Origin: Promicromonospora soli
GTDB lineage: Bacteria; Actinomycetota; Actinomycetes; Actinomycetales; Cellulomonadaceae
Assembly (NCBI RefSeq): GCF_014653785.1
Contig: NZ_BNAS01000005.1
Span: 187,090 to 241,354 of the forward strand
Direction: 5' to 3'
Length of the DNA: 54,265 bases
The notes beneath the pieces are model-generated. The model did no database searches, was not told where the DNA came from, and saw nothing but the letters and a program-made list of their open reading frames with translations. Numbering within the stretch: the first letter of the stretch is position 1; the number at the start of each line of letters is the position of its first letter. The position numbers and the translations under genes are program-made. Positions 15,587-24,717 of this stretch are shown here, piece by piece.

Positions 15587-16138
15587 TCAGCCGGCCCACG
15601 GCGCGCGGAGCTCCTTCCAGTCGACGACCTTCAGCGGGACCGTCAGGACCGGCCGGTGCTGGTGATGGGCCAGGTGGACCGCCACCGATCCCTCGAAGAA
15701 CTCCGGCATCCGCGCACCGCTGCCGGGCGTTCGCGTGCCGACGACGATGAGCGCGGCGTCGACCGCGCGGGCCAGGTGGGTCAGCGCCCGGTCCGGGCGG
15801 CCGGCCAGGTACCGGAACTCCCATGGCACGGTCGACGCGTGCAGCACGCGCGTCAGCTGCTCACGCAGCACGGCCTCGGTGTCGTGCCAGGCATGGTCGA
15901 CGGCGTCCGGGTCGATCGGGGCGTGGAGCACCGATCCGTCGGGATGCTCCTCGACCGCGTAGCGCGCCGTGTCGGCGAAGGCGAAGTACACCGCAGGCGA
16001 TCCTGCGGCGCGCGCCCAGTCAGCCGCGGTCAGCGCGACCAGCTCGTGCTGGCCGGGCACCACCCCGGCCACGACCGGATGGCCCGCGAACGGCGTCATC
16101 CGGTCGACGGCCGGTTGCGGAACGGATCGGCTGCTCAT
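15587..16138 (-). CDS. Universal stress protein (UspA) domain protein
   Basis: 183 residues with one Usp domain ending in VVGTRTPGSGARMPEFFEGSVAVHLAHHQHRPVLTVP, the G-x2-G-x9-G-(S/T) ATP-binding signature. Likely a nucleotide-binding stress protein of the cytoplasm. Divergent from an MFS exporter gene. Confidence 0.85.
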   Translation of the reverse strand: MSSRSVPQPAVDRMTPFAGHPVVAGVVPGQHELVALTAADWARAAGSPAVYFAFADTARYAVEEHPDGSVLHAPIDPDAVDHAWHDTEAVLREQLTRVLHASTVPWEFRYLAGRPDRALTHLARAVDAALIVVGTRTPGSGARMPEFFEGSVAVHLAHHQHRPVLTVPLKVVDWKELRAPWAG

Positions 16139-16269
16139 GACGCACCCGGTGACGGTGGTGGATCCATGATCGCTGCTCTCGGGATCTCGGCGGTTCGAGG
16201 GCCCGGTGTCGAGTCTGGCACCGACGCGGTCGCTCGCAACCGTGCCCTCGGCTTAATGCATCTATGCGT

Positions 16270-16289
16270 ATTTGCGTAGTCACGCAGAT
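16270..16289. promoter_or_regulatory. Candidate ArsR-type operator upstream of the MFS gene
   Basis: ATTTGCGT-AGTC-ACGCAGAT is an inverted repeat with 7 of 8 matches per arm, 18 bp before the MFS start codon. An ArsR-family regulator is encoded directly downstream of the MFS gene, making autoregulation through this site likely. Confidence 0.5.
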
Positions 16290-16306
16290 AAGGACAGGAT
16301 GGCGGC

Positions 16307-17560
16307 ATGCCGCGCGTCCTGTCTCACCCCGTCTATCGCCGCCTCTTCACCGCCCAGGTCGTGGCCCTGGTTGGTACCGGCCTGGCCACGGTCGCCCTGG
16401 GCCTGGTGGCCTACGACCTGAACCCGGCCGCCGCAGGAGGGGTGCTCGGCACAGCACTCGCGATCAAGATGGTTGCCTACGTGGTCGTGGCGCCGCTGGC
16501 CGCCGCAGCGGTCGCGCGGCTGCCGCGAAAGTGGGTGCTGATCGGCGCGGACGCTCTGCGCCTCGTGGTGGCCGCCTCGCTCCCGTTCGTCGGCGAGGTC
16601 TGGCAGGTGTACGTGCTCATCTTCGTGATGCAGGCGGCCTCGGCGACCTTCACGCCGACGTTCCAGTCGGTGATCCCCGACGTCCTGAAGCGAGAGGACG
16701 ACTACACCGTCGCCCTCTCCCTGTCGCGACTGGCCTATGACCTCGAGTCGATCCTGTCGCCGATCTTCGCCGCCGCTCTCCTGCTGCTGGTGCCCTCCTC
16801 GGCGCTCTTCTTCGGGACGGCGATCGGGTTCGCCGGCTCGGCGCTGCTGGTCGCCGCCACCGTCGTCCCTCGTCGGGGTGGCGAGGACGCCGAGGAGCGG
16901 CCACAGCTGCCCTTCGGCAGCCGCGCACGGCGTGGGGCCGAGCTGTTCGTGCGCACCGGTGCGCTGCGACCGGTCCTGCTGCTGAACCTCGCCGTCGCTG
17001 CCGCGGGGGCGTTCGTGCTCGTGCAGACCGTGGTGATCGTGCGCACGACCTTCGGACAGAGCGAAGACGTCGTCCCGCTACTCCTGGCCGCAAACGGCCT
17101 CGGCTCGATGGCTGCCGCCATCACGCTCCCCCGCGTCCTGCGTCGTGTGCCGGAGCGGCGGGTGATGCTCACCGGCGGCATCGCCCTGACCACCGCCGTC
17201 GGGCTCGCGCCGGTCGCGCTCGGCGTCGCACAGTCCGTATGGGGGCTGGTCACGGTGGGTCTGCTCTGGTTCCTGGTCGGCCTGGGCTGGTCGACGGTGG
17301 AGACCCCGGTGGGCCGGATCATCCGTCGCAACGTGCCCCCGGCCGACCTGCCCGACGCGTTCGCCGCCCAGTTCTCCCTGTCCCACGCCTGCTGGCTGAT
17401 CACCTACCCGCTGGCCGGCTGGCTCGGCACGGCTGGCCTGAGCCCCACGGCCCTGATCCTGGCAGGTCTCGCCGGAGCCGCCACGCTCGCCGCCGCCCGC
17501 CTGTGGCCCACCGTCGAGACAGCCAAGGACAGCGTGCCGCGAGAAGCCACGGTGGGCTGA
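16307..17560 (+). CDS. MFS transporter, probable drug/efflux type
   Basis: 417 residues with about 12 hydrophobic helices, two six-helix halves separated by the PRRGGEDAEERPQLPFGSRARRG loop near residues 187-207. The start VYRRLFTAQVVALVGTGLATVALGLVAYDL and the DVLKREDDYTVALSLSRLAYDLESIL stretch resemble actinobacterial MFS exporters. Substrate unknown. An ArsR regulator lies 10 bp behind it in the same operon. Confidence 0.85.
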   Translation: MPRVLSHPVYRRLFTAQVVALVGTGLATVALGLVAYDLNPAAAGGVLGTALAIKMVAYVVVAPLAAAAVARLPRKWVLIGADALRLVVAASLPFVGEVWQVYVLIFVMQAASATFTPTFQSVIPDVLKREDDYTVALSLSRLAYDLESILSPIFAAALLLLVPSSALFFGTAIGFAGSALLVAATVVPRRGGEDAEERPQLPFGSRARRGAELFVRTGALRPVLLLNLAVAAAGAFVLVQTVVIVRTTFGQSEDVVPLLLAANGLGSMAAAITLPRVLRRVPERRVMLTGGIALTTAVGLAPVALGVAQSVWGLVTVGLLWFLVGLGWSTVETPVGRIIRRNVPPADLPDAFAAQFSLSHACWLITYPLAGWLGTAGLSPTALILAGLAGAATLAAARLWPTVETAKDSVPREATVG

Positions 17561-17570
17561 CCACGATGCG

Positions 17571-17918
17571 ATGATGACTTTCGTGGCAACCACCCAGCGC
17601 ACCACGCCGCCGGACGCCGACCTCGACCAGGCCGTCGATGTCTTACGGCTCCTCGCCGACCGCACGCGCCTGGCGATCCTCGCCATGCTCAACGGCACGG
17701 AGATGTCGGTGACGGCGATCGCCGAAGCCCTCGGCCGCCCCAGCTCGGGAGTCTCACAGCACCTGGCGAAGCTGCGCGCCGGCCGCCTGGTCACCTCCCG
17801 GCGGGACGGGACCACCATCTACTACGGGCAGCCGGACGAGCATGTCGCGGCCCTGGTCACAGGCGTCCTGCAGCACACCGAGCACATGATCTACGAGGTC
17901 CCGCCGCACCACCGCTGA
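17571..17918 (+). CDS. ArsR family winged-helix regulator
   Basis: 115 residues with the ArsR core: VLRLLADRTRLAILAMLNGTEMSVTAIAEALGRPSSGVSQHLAKLRAGRLV. There is no CxC metal-binding pair in the alpha-3 helix, so it may not sense metals through the classic site. Two adjacent ATG codons start it. It is co-transcribed with the MFS gene and probably represses it. Confidence 0.85.
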   Translation: MMTFVATTQRTTPPDADLDQAVDVLRLLADRTRLAILAMLNGTEMSVTAIAEALGRPSSGVSQHLAKLRAGRLVTSRRDGTTIYYGQPDEHVAALVTGVLQHTEHMIYEVPPHHR

Positions 17919-17976
17919 GCACCTCGCCTGCCGTCGTCGCCGAACCCAGATGCCCCACGCCGCTACAGTCGGGCAG

Positions 17977-18739
17977 ATGTTGCCGCTCGGGTTGTCCATG
18001 CTGTGGGAGTCGGTGGAGCCGGACGTCGCGCTCCGGGAACGATTCGGGTTCGACAGCTTCGGGATGGTCACGGACTGGACCGCGACGGTGCTCGGTGAGA
18101 CATGGGGGATCACTGGACCGGGTAGTCCTGGCGGGTCCGTCGGGCGCGCTGTCCGTCACCGTGCTGCCGGAGCTGACCGGGGACTGGTTGGACGTGGCGA
18201 ACCGTGCTGCGGTCCGGTTGGCGGGAGCCAGTCTGGCGGAACTGCACCGGGCGCTCGGCGCTAGCCATCACGACGCGTCGCCGATGTCAGCGCGAGCGAA
18301 GGGGTTGACCGAGCGGATCGATGACTGGCTGGCGGACGAAGACCGCGGACTGGCGCCAGCGGCGTCGCGCCGGCTCAAGGACCTGCTGTCCCGATCGCCT
18401 GAGCTCGATGACGAGCCTTAATGGGTGCACAACGACTTCCGGGCAGCCAACATCCTGATGCGAGACTCGAAGGTCGTCGGTGTCCTCGATTTCGACGACG
18501 TGGTGGTCGAGCACCGCGTGCACGACCTGGCCAAGGCCTGCGTCTATCTGGGCACGCGGTTCACCAAGTGGCAGCCGACGCCGATGGGGGTACGGCGGAC
18601 GCTGCGCGCCGGATACGAGTCGGTGCGGCCGCTCGGTCCCGCCGAGGCGCGATGGTTCGAGATCCTTCTGCTGTGGCAAGGCCTTCAGGCGATCCCGGGT
18701 GAGTACGACCCCGCCGGGTGGGCATCAGCGCTGCGACGC
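17977..18739 (+). pseudogene. Aminoglycoside phosphotransferase-family pseudogene (frameshift, stop, internal deletion)
   Basis: Reading starts in one frame at 17977 (MLWESVEPDVALRERFGFDSFGMVTDW), then changes frame between about 18095 and 18125 into DRVVLAGPSGALSVTVLPELTGDWLDVANRAA, then meets an in-frame TAA at 18419-18421 right before VHNDFRAANIL (the catalytic HxDxxxxN loop) and GVLDFDD. Compared with intact phosphotransferases, roughly 60-80 residues of the N-lobe seem missing at the frame change. The 3' end has lost its own stop and runs into the convergent XRE gene. The enzyme cannot be functional. Confidence 0.8.
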
Positions 18740-19593
18740 CGAGGTGTCCCTGAGTTCCTGTTCTTGTGCGAAGCCGGCGGGCCCGCGGAAGCCACCAGAG
18801 CTAGCTTGTCGGCGTCGCTGGACCCTGGGTCCGGGTGGTACACGACGAGCATCAGGCCCTCGGCCCCGCCGATGCTCAGTCGTTCTCGGTTCAGGGTCAG
18901 CTCCCCGATCTGCCCGTGATCGATCCGGATCGGCCCGCCGCTCTGCCCACGTACCTCATGGCGGGCCCAGAGCTCACGAAACCGGGCGCTTGCCAGTGAA
19001 AGCTCTCCGACAAGATCGATGAAGCGGGGATCGTCGATGTCGTTGCCCACCGCCTGCCGCAAGTTTGCGACGAAGCACTCCGTGTAGTCCTCCCAGTCCG
19101 GATACAGGGCCTGCTCTGCCGGGTCCAGGAACATGTCTCTCAGCTGATTGCCCCCCACGGCGAGGCCGGGATCGAGCGCTCTGGCCAGACCGTTCGAGGC
19201 CAAGATGTCGAAGTACCGTCCTTCGATGAATGCGGGCTGGACGAGGGACTCCAAGAGCTTGAGCGCGCCGGGCGGCGGGGTCTCCTCGCGCGGCCGACGG
19301 CGACGCTGCGGGGGCACCTCCGCGACCAAGGTCCGCAGGTGAGCGACATGGTCGTCGTCGAGGTGTAGCACGCGAGCGATCGACTCGAGGACCTGCACGG
19401 ACGGGTTGCGATCACGGCCCCGCTCCAACCGCAGGTAGTAGTCGGCGCTGATGCCAGCGAGCATGGCTACCTCCTCGCGCCGCAGCCCGGGCACACGCCG
19501 CACCCCCACGTCGGGAATGCCCGCCTGCTGAGGCGTCACGAGCTCGCGCCTCGCTCGCAGGTACGCGCCGAGGGCATTCGTCGTCGCGCTCAC
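18685..19593 (-). CDS. XRE family regulator with MmyB-like ligand domain; altered C-terminus
   Basis: 302 residues. An XRE helix-turn-helix (about 30-75, RVPGLRREEVAMLAGISADYYLRLERGRD) is followed by the MmyB-like ligand-binding domain (about 105-280). Family members normally end shortly after a DKLALLAS-type motif; here DKLALVAS is followed by about 25 odd residues encoded antisense to the decayed phosphotransferase gene, so the native stop has probably been lost by deletion. It starts at GTG 19593 and is divergent from an SDR gene, the typical target of such regulators. Confidence 0.82.
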   Translation of the reverse strand: MSATTNALGAYLRARRELVTPQQAGIPDVGVRRVPGLRREEVAMLAGISADYYLRLERGRDRNPSVQVLESIARVLHLDDDHVAHLRTLVAEVPPQRRRRPREETPPPGALKLLESLVQPAFIEGRYFDILASNGLARALDPGLAVGGNQLRDMFLDPAEQALYPDWEDYTECFVANLRQAVGNDIDDPRFIDLVGELSLASARFRELWARHEVRGQSGGPIRIDHGQIGELTLNRERLSIGGAEGLMLVVYHPDPGSSDADKLALVASAGPPASHKNRNSGTPRRRSADAHPAGSYSPGIA

Positions 19594-19733
19594 GAGGCCG
19601 ACCCAAGGCCCGGCACGTCAGACAGAGGGGGCCCTGTCACACCCCAGGCTCGAGAGGACTCTGGCTGAGGGAAGTAGCCGCGCATAGCGTTCCTAACGGC
19701 CTGCTCGGGCCGCATATTTCGAGAGGGGAACGC

Positions 19734-20420
19734 ATGACGGTCACACTGATCACCGGCGCCAACAAGGGCATCGGCTTCGAGACAGCCAAGCAGCTTCTGG
19801 AGCTGGGGCACGTCGTCTACATCGGTGCGCGTGACGTCGAGCGGGGTGAGAAGGCTGCGGCAGCACTTGGCGCACGGTTCGTGCAGCTCGATGTGACCGA
19901 CGACGAATCGGTCACCGGGGCGCTGGCGACAATCAGCTCGGCCGAGGGCCGGCTCGACGTTCTGGTGCACAACGCGGGCATCCTCGAGAACGGAGTCATC
20001 GACGGTCCCACGGCTCTGCGAGTGTTCGACACCAACGCGGTGGGAATCGTGCGCGTCACGGAAGCCGCGCTCCCCCTGCTGCGCAAGTCCTCGAACCCCA
20101 CGGTGGTGACCGTATCGAGCAGCGCAGGGTCGTTCTGGGCAGTGAACAACCCCGACCGGCCGGAATTCCAACTGCCGGTTGCGCTCTACTCCGCGTCCAA
20201 GTCGGCAGCCACCATGCTGACGGTCCAGTACGCCAAGGCCGAGCCGGGCATCAAGTTCAATGCACTGGAGCCCGGTGCCACCGCAACCGACATGACCGCG
20301 GCCTTCGGGATCGGCAGATCGGCGGAGGAGAGCGCACGAACTGTCGTGCGCCTGGCAACTCTCGAGGCGGACGGTCCGACGGGAACCTTCCAGGACGAAG
20401 CCGGGGAGCTGCCCTGGTAG
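19734..20420 (+). CDS. SDR family NAD(P)-dependent oxidoreductase
   Basis: 228-residue classical short-chain dehydrogenase: TGANKGIG at residues 7-14, NAG near 81-83, and YSASK at about 153-157 with a serine about 13 residues earlier. It resembles carbonyl reductase-like SDRs. It is divergent from an XRE/MmyB-type regulator, a very common pairing in actinobacteria, and is likely controlled by it. Confidence 0.88.
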   Translation: MTVTLITGANKGIGFETAKQLLELGHVVYIGARDVERGEKAAAALGARFVQLDVTDDESVTGALATISSAEGRLDVLVHNAGILENGVIDGPTALRVFDTNAVGIVRVTEAALPLLRKSSNPTVVTVSSSAGSFWAVNNPDRPEFQLPVALYSASKSAATMLTVQYAKAEPGIKFNALEPGATATDMTAAFGIGRSAEESARTVVRLATLEADGPTGTFQDEAGELPW

Positions 20421-20447
20421 CGACGCGGAACGTCCTACGCTGGCACC

Positions 20448-20972
20448 ATGGCGTTGGCTGTGTGCCTGCTGTTCGACGGGCCGACCGAGCGGGTCCTGCG
20501 ACGGCTGTGGCAGCGGCTCGAGGCCGACGGCGTGCCCACGCTCGCCACGCACACGCACGGTCAGCACGTACCGCATCTGTCCCTGGCGGTGCTGCGTTCC
20601 TGGGACCTGGACAAGGTGCGCGCCGCCGTTGAGGCGCTGCCCGACGCCGGCCCGACCACCGTCCGGTTCGACGCCATCGCGGCGTTCCGGCGCGGCCGGA
20701 TGAACCTGGTCCCAGCGGTGACGAGCACGCTCGTGGCGCGCCAGGAGCAGGTCGTCGAGGCACTCGGCGCGACCGAGGACGAGCTGCACAAGCACTACGT
20801 CCCGGGTGTCTGGACGCCGCACGTCACCGTGGCGACGCGTGTGCGGCTGGAGAAGACGCCACTGGTGCTCGAGGCGGCCTACGAGATCCTCCCGCTGACC
20901 GGCACGATGACGCGGGCCGCGCTCGTGGACGCCGGCACCGGCACCGTGCACCTGCTGGCGAACGTCCCGTGA
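20448..20972 (+). CDS. 2'-5' RNA ligase superfamily (2H phosphoesterase) protein
   Basis: 174 residues with two H-x-(S/T)-x motifs, HLSL at 43-46 and HVTV at 125-128, spaced as in LigT/2H phosphoesterases, which act on 2',3'-cyclic phosphates or 2'-5' linkages. Cytoplasmic; the natural substrate in actinobacteria is unknown. It follows the SDR gene by 27 bp. Confidence 0.8.
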   Translation: MALAVCLLFDGPTERVLRRLWQRLEADGVPTLATHTHGQHVPHLSLAVLRSWDLDKVRAAVEALPDAGPTTVRFDAIAAFRRGRMNLVPAVTSTLVARQEQVVEALGATEDELHKHYVPGVWTPHVTVATRVRLEKTPLVLEAAYEILPLTGTMTRAALVDAGTGTVHLLANVP

Positions 20973-21037
20973 CGCGTGGAGTCGCTCGCGAACAAAACCG
21001 GTGACGCCGGCAGCCACCCCTCGCGATACTGACCGGC

Positions 21038-21775
21038 ATGGAAAAGGTCGAGGTCGTCGTCGCCCATCAGGCGTGCGCGACCCTGCGTGTCGGCGACGTG
21101 TTCCTGAAGATCGACGGCGACCAGACGCGCACCGACGTCGAGGTCGAGGCGATGGCCATGGTGCCGATCCCGACCCCAGAGGTCCTCTGGCGCAAGCCGC
21201 CCGTGCTCGCGCTCGCCGCCCTCCCCGGGACGGCGCTCGGCCGCCTCGGCGAGCCGTCGCCCGCCTCGCCGTCGGCGTGGGCCGCTGCTGGCGCCGTCGT
21301 GCGGAAGCTCCACGACGCTCCGCTGCCGCCCTGGCCCGGCCGGAGCGTCGACGAGCTCGCCTCGGAGCTCGACGCCGAGTGCGAGTGGCTCGTCACGAAC
21401 GGCGTGCTTCCGACCGACCTGGTCGGGCGCAACCGCCAGATCGCCCAGGCCGCGCTCCGGCCCTGGGACCCGGTGTTCATACACGGCGACCTGCAGGTCG
21501 CCCACGTGTTCGTGGACGACGACGAGGTCACCGGTGTGATCGACTGGTCCGAGGCGAGCCAGGGCGACGCCCTGTTCGACCTCGCCATCTTGACGCTCGG
21601 GCACGAGGAGCGCCTCGGCGACGTCCTCGCCGGCTACGGCACCGATGTCGACCGAGACGTGATCCGCGCGTGGTGGTCGTTGCGGAGCCTGCTGGCCATC
21701 CGCTGGCTGGTCGAGCACGGCTTCGACCCGGCCGCACCGGGCTGCGAGATCGACGTGCTGAGAGCCCGGATGTAA
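21038..21775 (+). CDS. Phosphotransferase enzyme family (APH-like) protein
   Basis: 245 residues with the APH catalytic loop HGDLQVAHVFV (H-x-D-x4 then H in place of the usual N) near 148-158 and the metal-binding VIDWSE near 167-172. The family covers aminoglycoside, homoserine and sugar kinases; the N-to-H change at the second catalytic position is unusual and could reduce activity. Stands alone after the LigT-like gene. Confidence 0.75.
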   Translation: MEKVEVVVAHQACATLRVGDVFLKIDGDQTRTDVEVEAMAMVPIPTPEVLWRKPPVLALAALPGTALGRLGEPSPASPSAWAAAGAVVRKLHDAPLPPWPGRSVDELASELDAECEWLVTNGVLPTDLVGRNRQIAQAALRPWDPVFIHGDLQVAHVFVDDDEVTGVIDWSEASQGDALFDLAILTLGHEERLGDVLAGYGTDVDRDVIRAWWSLRSLLAIRWLVEHGFDPAAPGCEIDVLRARM

Positions 21776-21862
21776 GGAGCCGGAGCTCCCGCCCTGCGGG
21801 GTGGTCCCCACAGGGCGGGACCGACCTACCGCGGCGTCGGCGCCCCGACGTGCACGTCGATG

Positions 21863-23401
21863 TCAGTCATCGACGCCCAGCTCCAGCGCCACCGTCACAT
21901 AGGAGTGGGCCGGCAGGTCGAGCTCCAGGCCGCGCGGGTGCCTGCGGATACCGTCCAGCTTCCGCGGCGCCACGGCCTCCGGCTGCTCGGGCGTGTTGTG
22001 GCTGTTCAGCTCTGCCGCCGTCAGGACCTGCGCCGAGAAGCCCGTGACATCGCGACCCCGCAGGTCGAGCACCACCGTTCGCGCCTCCGCGGCGTCGAGG
22101 TTGGACAGCGAGACGTGCGCCGTCGCCCCCTTGGTGGACGCCGACGCCGACAGCAGCGACATGTCCTTCCCCTCGACCGTGCGCGACGCCTCGGGTGCGA
22201 TCACGTGCGCGGCGAGCGACCTGGCGTCGTGGTGCGGGGTGTTCATCGCGAAGACGTGGTACGTCGGGGTGAGCACGAGCGCCCCGCTGTCCGGGTCGGT
22301 GAGGATCATCGCCTGCAGGACGTTCACGGTCTGGGCGATGTTGGCCATGACGACGCGGTCCGCGTGCCGGTGGAACGCGTCGAAGTGCAGGCTGGCGACG
22401 AGGGCGTCGCGCAGGGTGTTCTGCTGGTACAGGAAGCCCGGGTTGGTACCGGGCTCGGCGTTCCACCACGTGCCCCACTCGTCGACAACGAGGCCCACGC
22501 GCTTGCCCGGGTCGTGGCGGTCCATGACCTGCCCGTGGCGGGTGAGCAGCTCGTTCATGTGCGCGGCGCGGGCCAGGGCGATGTACCACTCGTCCTCGGT
22601 GAAGGTGGTGGCGTCGCCCTTGTCCCCCCACGATCCGGTCATCGTGTAGTAGTGCAGCGAGATCCCCTGGAACGGCCCCGCCGGCCCGTCGCCCGCCTCC
22701 AGCTTGTCGAACGACTTCATCAGGACCTCGGTCCAGTTGTAGTCGTGGTCCGAGGCGCCCGCCGCGATGCGGTACACCTCGTTGTCCGCGTGCTTGCGCA
22801 CGTACGTCGAGTACTGGCGCGCCAGGGACGCGAACTGCTCCACGCGCATGCTCCCACCGCAACCCCACGCTTCGTTGCCGATGCCGAAGAACGGCACCTT
22901 CCACGGCTCGTCCCGCCCGTTCTGACGGCGCAGCACCGCCATCGGCGAGTCGTCGGCGCGCGTGAGGTACTCGATCCACTCGCTCATCTCCTGCACCGAG
23001 CCGGAACCCACGTTGCCGCTGATGTAGGCATCCGTGCCCAGCAGCTCGCACAGGGCCATGAACTCGTGCGTGCCGAAGGAGTTGTCCTCGACGACGTCGC
23101 CCCAGTGGGAGTTCACCATCCGCGGGCGCTCCTCGCGCGGGCCGATGCCGTCGCGCCAGTGGTAGTCGTCGGCAAAGCAGCCGCCGGGCCAGCGCAGGTT
23201 CGGAATCTGGAGGGCTCGCAGTGCCTCGACGACGTCGGAGCGGATGCCGCCCACGTTCGGGATCGGTGAGTCCTCCCCGACCCAGAAACCGCCATAGATG
23301 CAGCGGCCCAGATGCTCGGCAAAGTGACCGTAGATGTGCCGGCTGATCGTGGGGCCCGGCAGGTCGAGGTCGATCACGACGCGAGGAGATTCGGTGGGCA
23401 T
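21863..23401 (-). CDS. Alpha-L-arabinofuranosidase, GH51
   Basis: 512 residues with no signal peptide, so intracellular. GH51 landmarks: [12 protein letters not shown] (71-82), [11 protein letters not shown] with acid/base Glu177, HYYTMTGSW near 250-258, and VVDEWGTWW with nucleophile Glu308; a C-terminal beta domain follows. It releases terminal arabinofuranose from arabinoxylan or arabinan oligomers. The ATG at 23401 has GGAAGGA upstream. It is divergent from a LacI-type regulator with candidate operators between them. Confidence 0.93.
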   Translation of the reverse strand: MPTESPRVVIDLDLPGPTISRHIYGHFAEHLGRCIYGGFWVGEDSPIPNVGGIRSDVVEALRALQIPNLRWPGGCFADDYHWRDGIGPREERPRMVNSHWGDVVEDNSFGTHEFMALCELLGTDAYISGNVGSGSVQEMSEWIEYLTRADDSPMAVLRRQNGRDEPWKVPFFGIGNEAWGCGGSMRVEQFASLARQYSTYVRKHADNEVYRIAAGASDHDYNWTEVLMKSFDKLEAGDGPAGPFQGISLHYYTMTGSWGDKGDATTFTEDEWYIALARAAHMNELLTRHGQVMDRHDPGKRVGLVVDEWGTWWNAEPGTNPGFLYQQNTLRDALVASLHFDAFHRHADRVVMANIAQTVNVLQAMILTDPDSGALVLTPTYHVFAMNTPHHDARSLAAHVIAPEASRTVEGKDMSLLSASASTKGATAHVSLSNLDAAEARTVVLDLRGRDVTGFSAQVLTAAELNSHNTPEQPEAVAPRKLDGIRRHPRGLELDLPAHSYVTVALELGVDD

Positions 23402-23510
23402 AGGGAAGTCCTTCCAACAGCTCGGGGTTGATGCGTGGATTCGGGTGGGCGTGACTGACCGCGCGAGCGAGGTCACGGACCTCGGTGTCTCCATGACTCG
23501 CCTACGCGGA

Positions 23511-23522
23511 TGTATCGTTTCC
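23511..23522. promoter_or_regulatory. Candidate LacI-type operator 1
   Basis: On the minus strand the site reads GGAAACGATACA around a central CG, similar to the second site at 23577-23588 (GGTAACGATTCC). It lies between the GH51 and LacI genes on the GH51 side. LacI-family operators centre on CG; the match is moderate. Confidence 0.4.
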
Positions 23523-23576
23523 TCACGACCCCAGCGTCTCGCCCTAACTCAGTTGTTCTCTGGGGATCGGCGCAGA

Positions 23577-23588
23577 GGTAACGATTCC
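23577..23588. promoter_or_regulatory. Candidate LacI-type operator 2
   Basis: GGTAACGATTCC, 31 bp before the LacI-type regulator start, 8 of 12 positions palindromic about the central CG. Shares the AACGAT core with the site at 23511-23522. Probably serves autoregulation. Confidence 0.4.
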
Positions 23589-23619
23589 CCACGCCCGTTC
23601 AAGTGTCAAGAAGGTACAG

Positions 23620-24684
23620 ATGAGTACCAGGAAGACCTCGTCCGCGTCACGCGTCGTGACGATCGGCGACGTGGCACGCGCGGCGCAGGTGTCTACGACG
23701 ACCGTCTCGAAGGTGATCAACGGACTCCCCCGGGTCGGAGCAGAGACACGCCAGCGCGTGCTGGAAGTAGTCGCCGAGCTCGGGTACCAGGTGAATCCAA
23801 CGGCACGCAACCTGCGAGCAGGCCGCACCGACGCCATCGGCCTCCTGGTGCCTGAGCTCGATCGTCCCTACTTCGGCCAGCTCGCAACCCGTCTCGCAAA
23901 CGCCCTGGAGCCCACGGGCAGGCAGCTCGTCGTCCAGCGCTCCGGGGTGAGCCGGGCCGACGAGCTGGCGGCGGCGTCGTTCGCCCGCCTGCGCATGTAC
24001 GACGGCGTGATCATCAGCGTCGTCGGGCTCAACCCCTCAGACCTGGAGCAGCTCAACTTCCAGACGCCGGTCGTGCTCGTGGGCGAGCGCCCGCTGCCCC
24101 GCACGTTCGACCACGTGATGATGGACAACGTCGAAGGCGCGGCCACGGCAACGGCACACCTGCTCGAACGCGGATCGCGGCGCATCGTCATGCTGGGCGG
24201 GCGGGATGGCACCACGGAGCAGGACATGCCGACCCTTCGCACGCTCGGCTACTACAAGGCTCACGCCCGCCTGGGCGTGCCGCTGGACGCGCGGCTCGTC
24301 GCCGCGGTACTGCCCATGGACATGGCGACGGGATACGCCGCGGTGCGGAGCCTCGTCGACGCCGGAGTCACGTTCGACGGCATCGTCGCCGTCACCGACG
24401 TCGTCGCGATCGGCGCGCTGCGTGCCCTCGCCGACCTGGGGATTCGCGTGCCCGCGGAGGTGCAGGTCGTCGGGTTCGACAACATCGACGAGACCGAGTT
24501 CAGCACGCCGCGGCTCACCACGATCGACCCGGGCAACGAGCAGATCGCCGGCACGGTGCTCCAGTTCTTGGAGACTCGGATGGCCGAGCACTCGGCCGGC
24601 CTGCCCCGAACGTCGTCCAAGCCGACTGCCGAGGTGACGATCCCCGCCCGGCTCGTGATCCGGGAATCGACGCGTCGCGCCTAG
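23620..24684 (+). CDS. LacI family transcriptional regulator of the arabinofuranosidase gene
   Basis: 354 residues. The LacI helix-turn-helix TIGDVARAAQVSTTTVSKVINGLPRVGAETRQRV spans about 14-47, with the hinge at NPTARNLRAGRTDAIGLLVP, then a periplasmic-binding-protein-like sensor domain ending in VVGFDNIDETEFSTPRLTTID. Divergent from GH51, it most likely represses that gene until an arabinose-type sugar binds. Confidence 0.9.
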   Translation: MSTRKTSSASRVVTIGDVARAAQVSTTTVSKVINGLPRVGAETRQRVLEVVAELGYQVNPTARNLRAGRTDAIGLLVPELDRPYFGQLATRLANALEPTGRQLVVQRSGVSRADELAAASFARLRMYDGVIISVVGLNPSDLEQLNFQTPVVLVGERPLPRTFDHVMMDNVEGAATATAHLLERGSRRIVMLGGRDGTTEQDMPTLRTLGYYKAHARLGVPLDARLVAAVLPMDMATGYAAVRSLVDAGVTFDGIVAVTDVVAIGALRALADLGIRVPAEVQVVGFDNIDETEFSTPRLTTIDPGNEQIAGTVLQFLETRMAEHSAGLPRTSSKPTAEVTIPARLVIRESTRRA

Positions 24685-24717
24685 CGCGCCGCCCGGCGCC
24701 GCGGGCACCGGTCAGGC

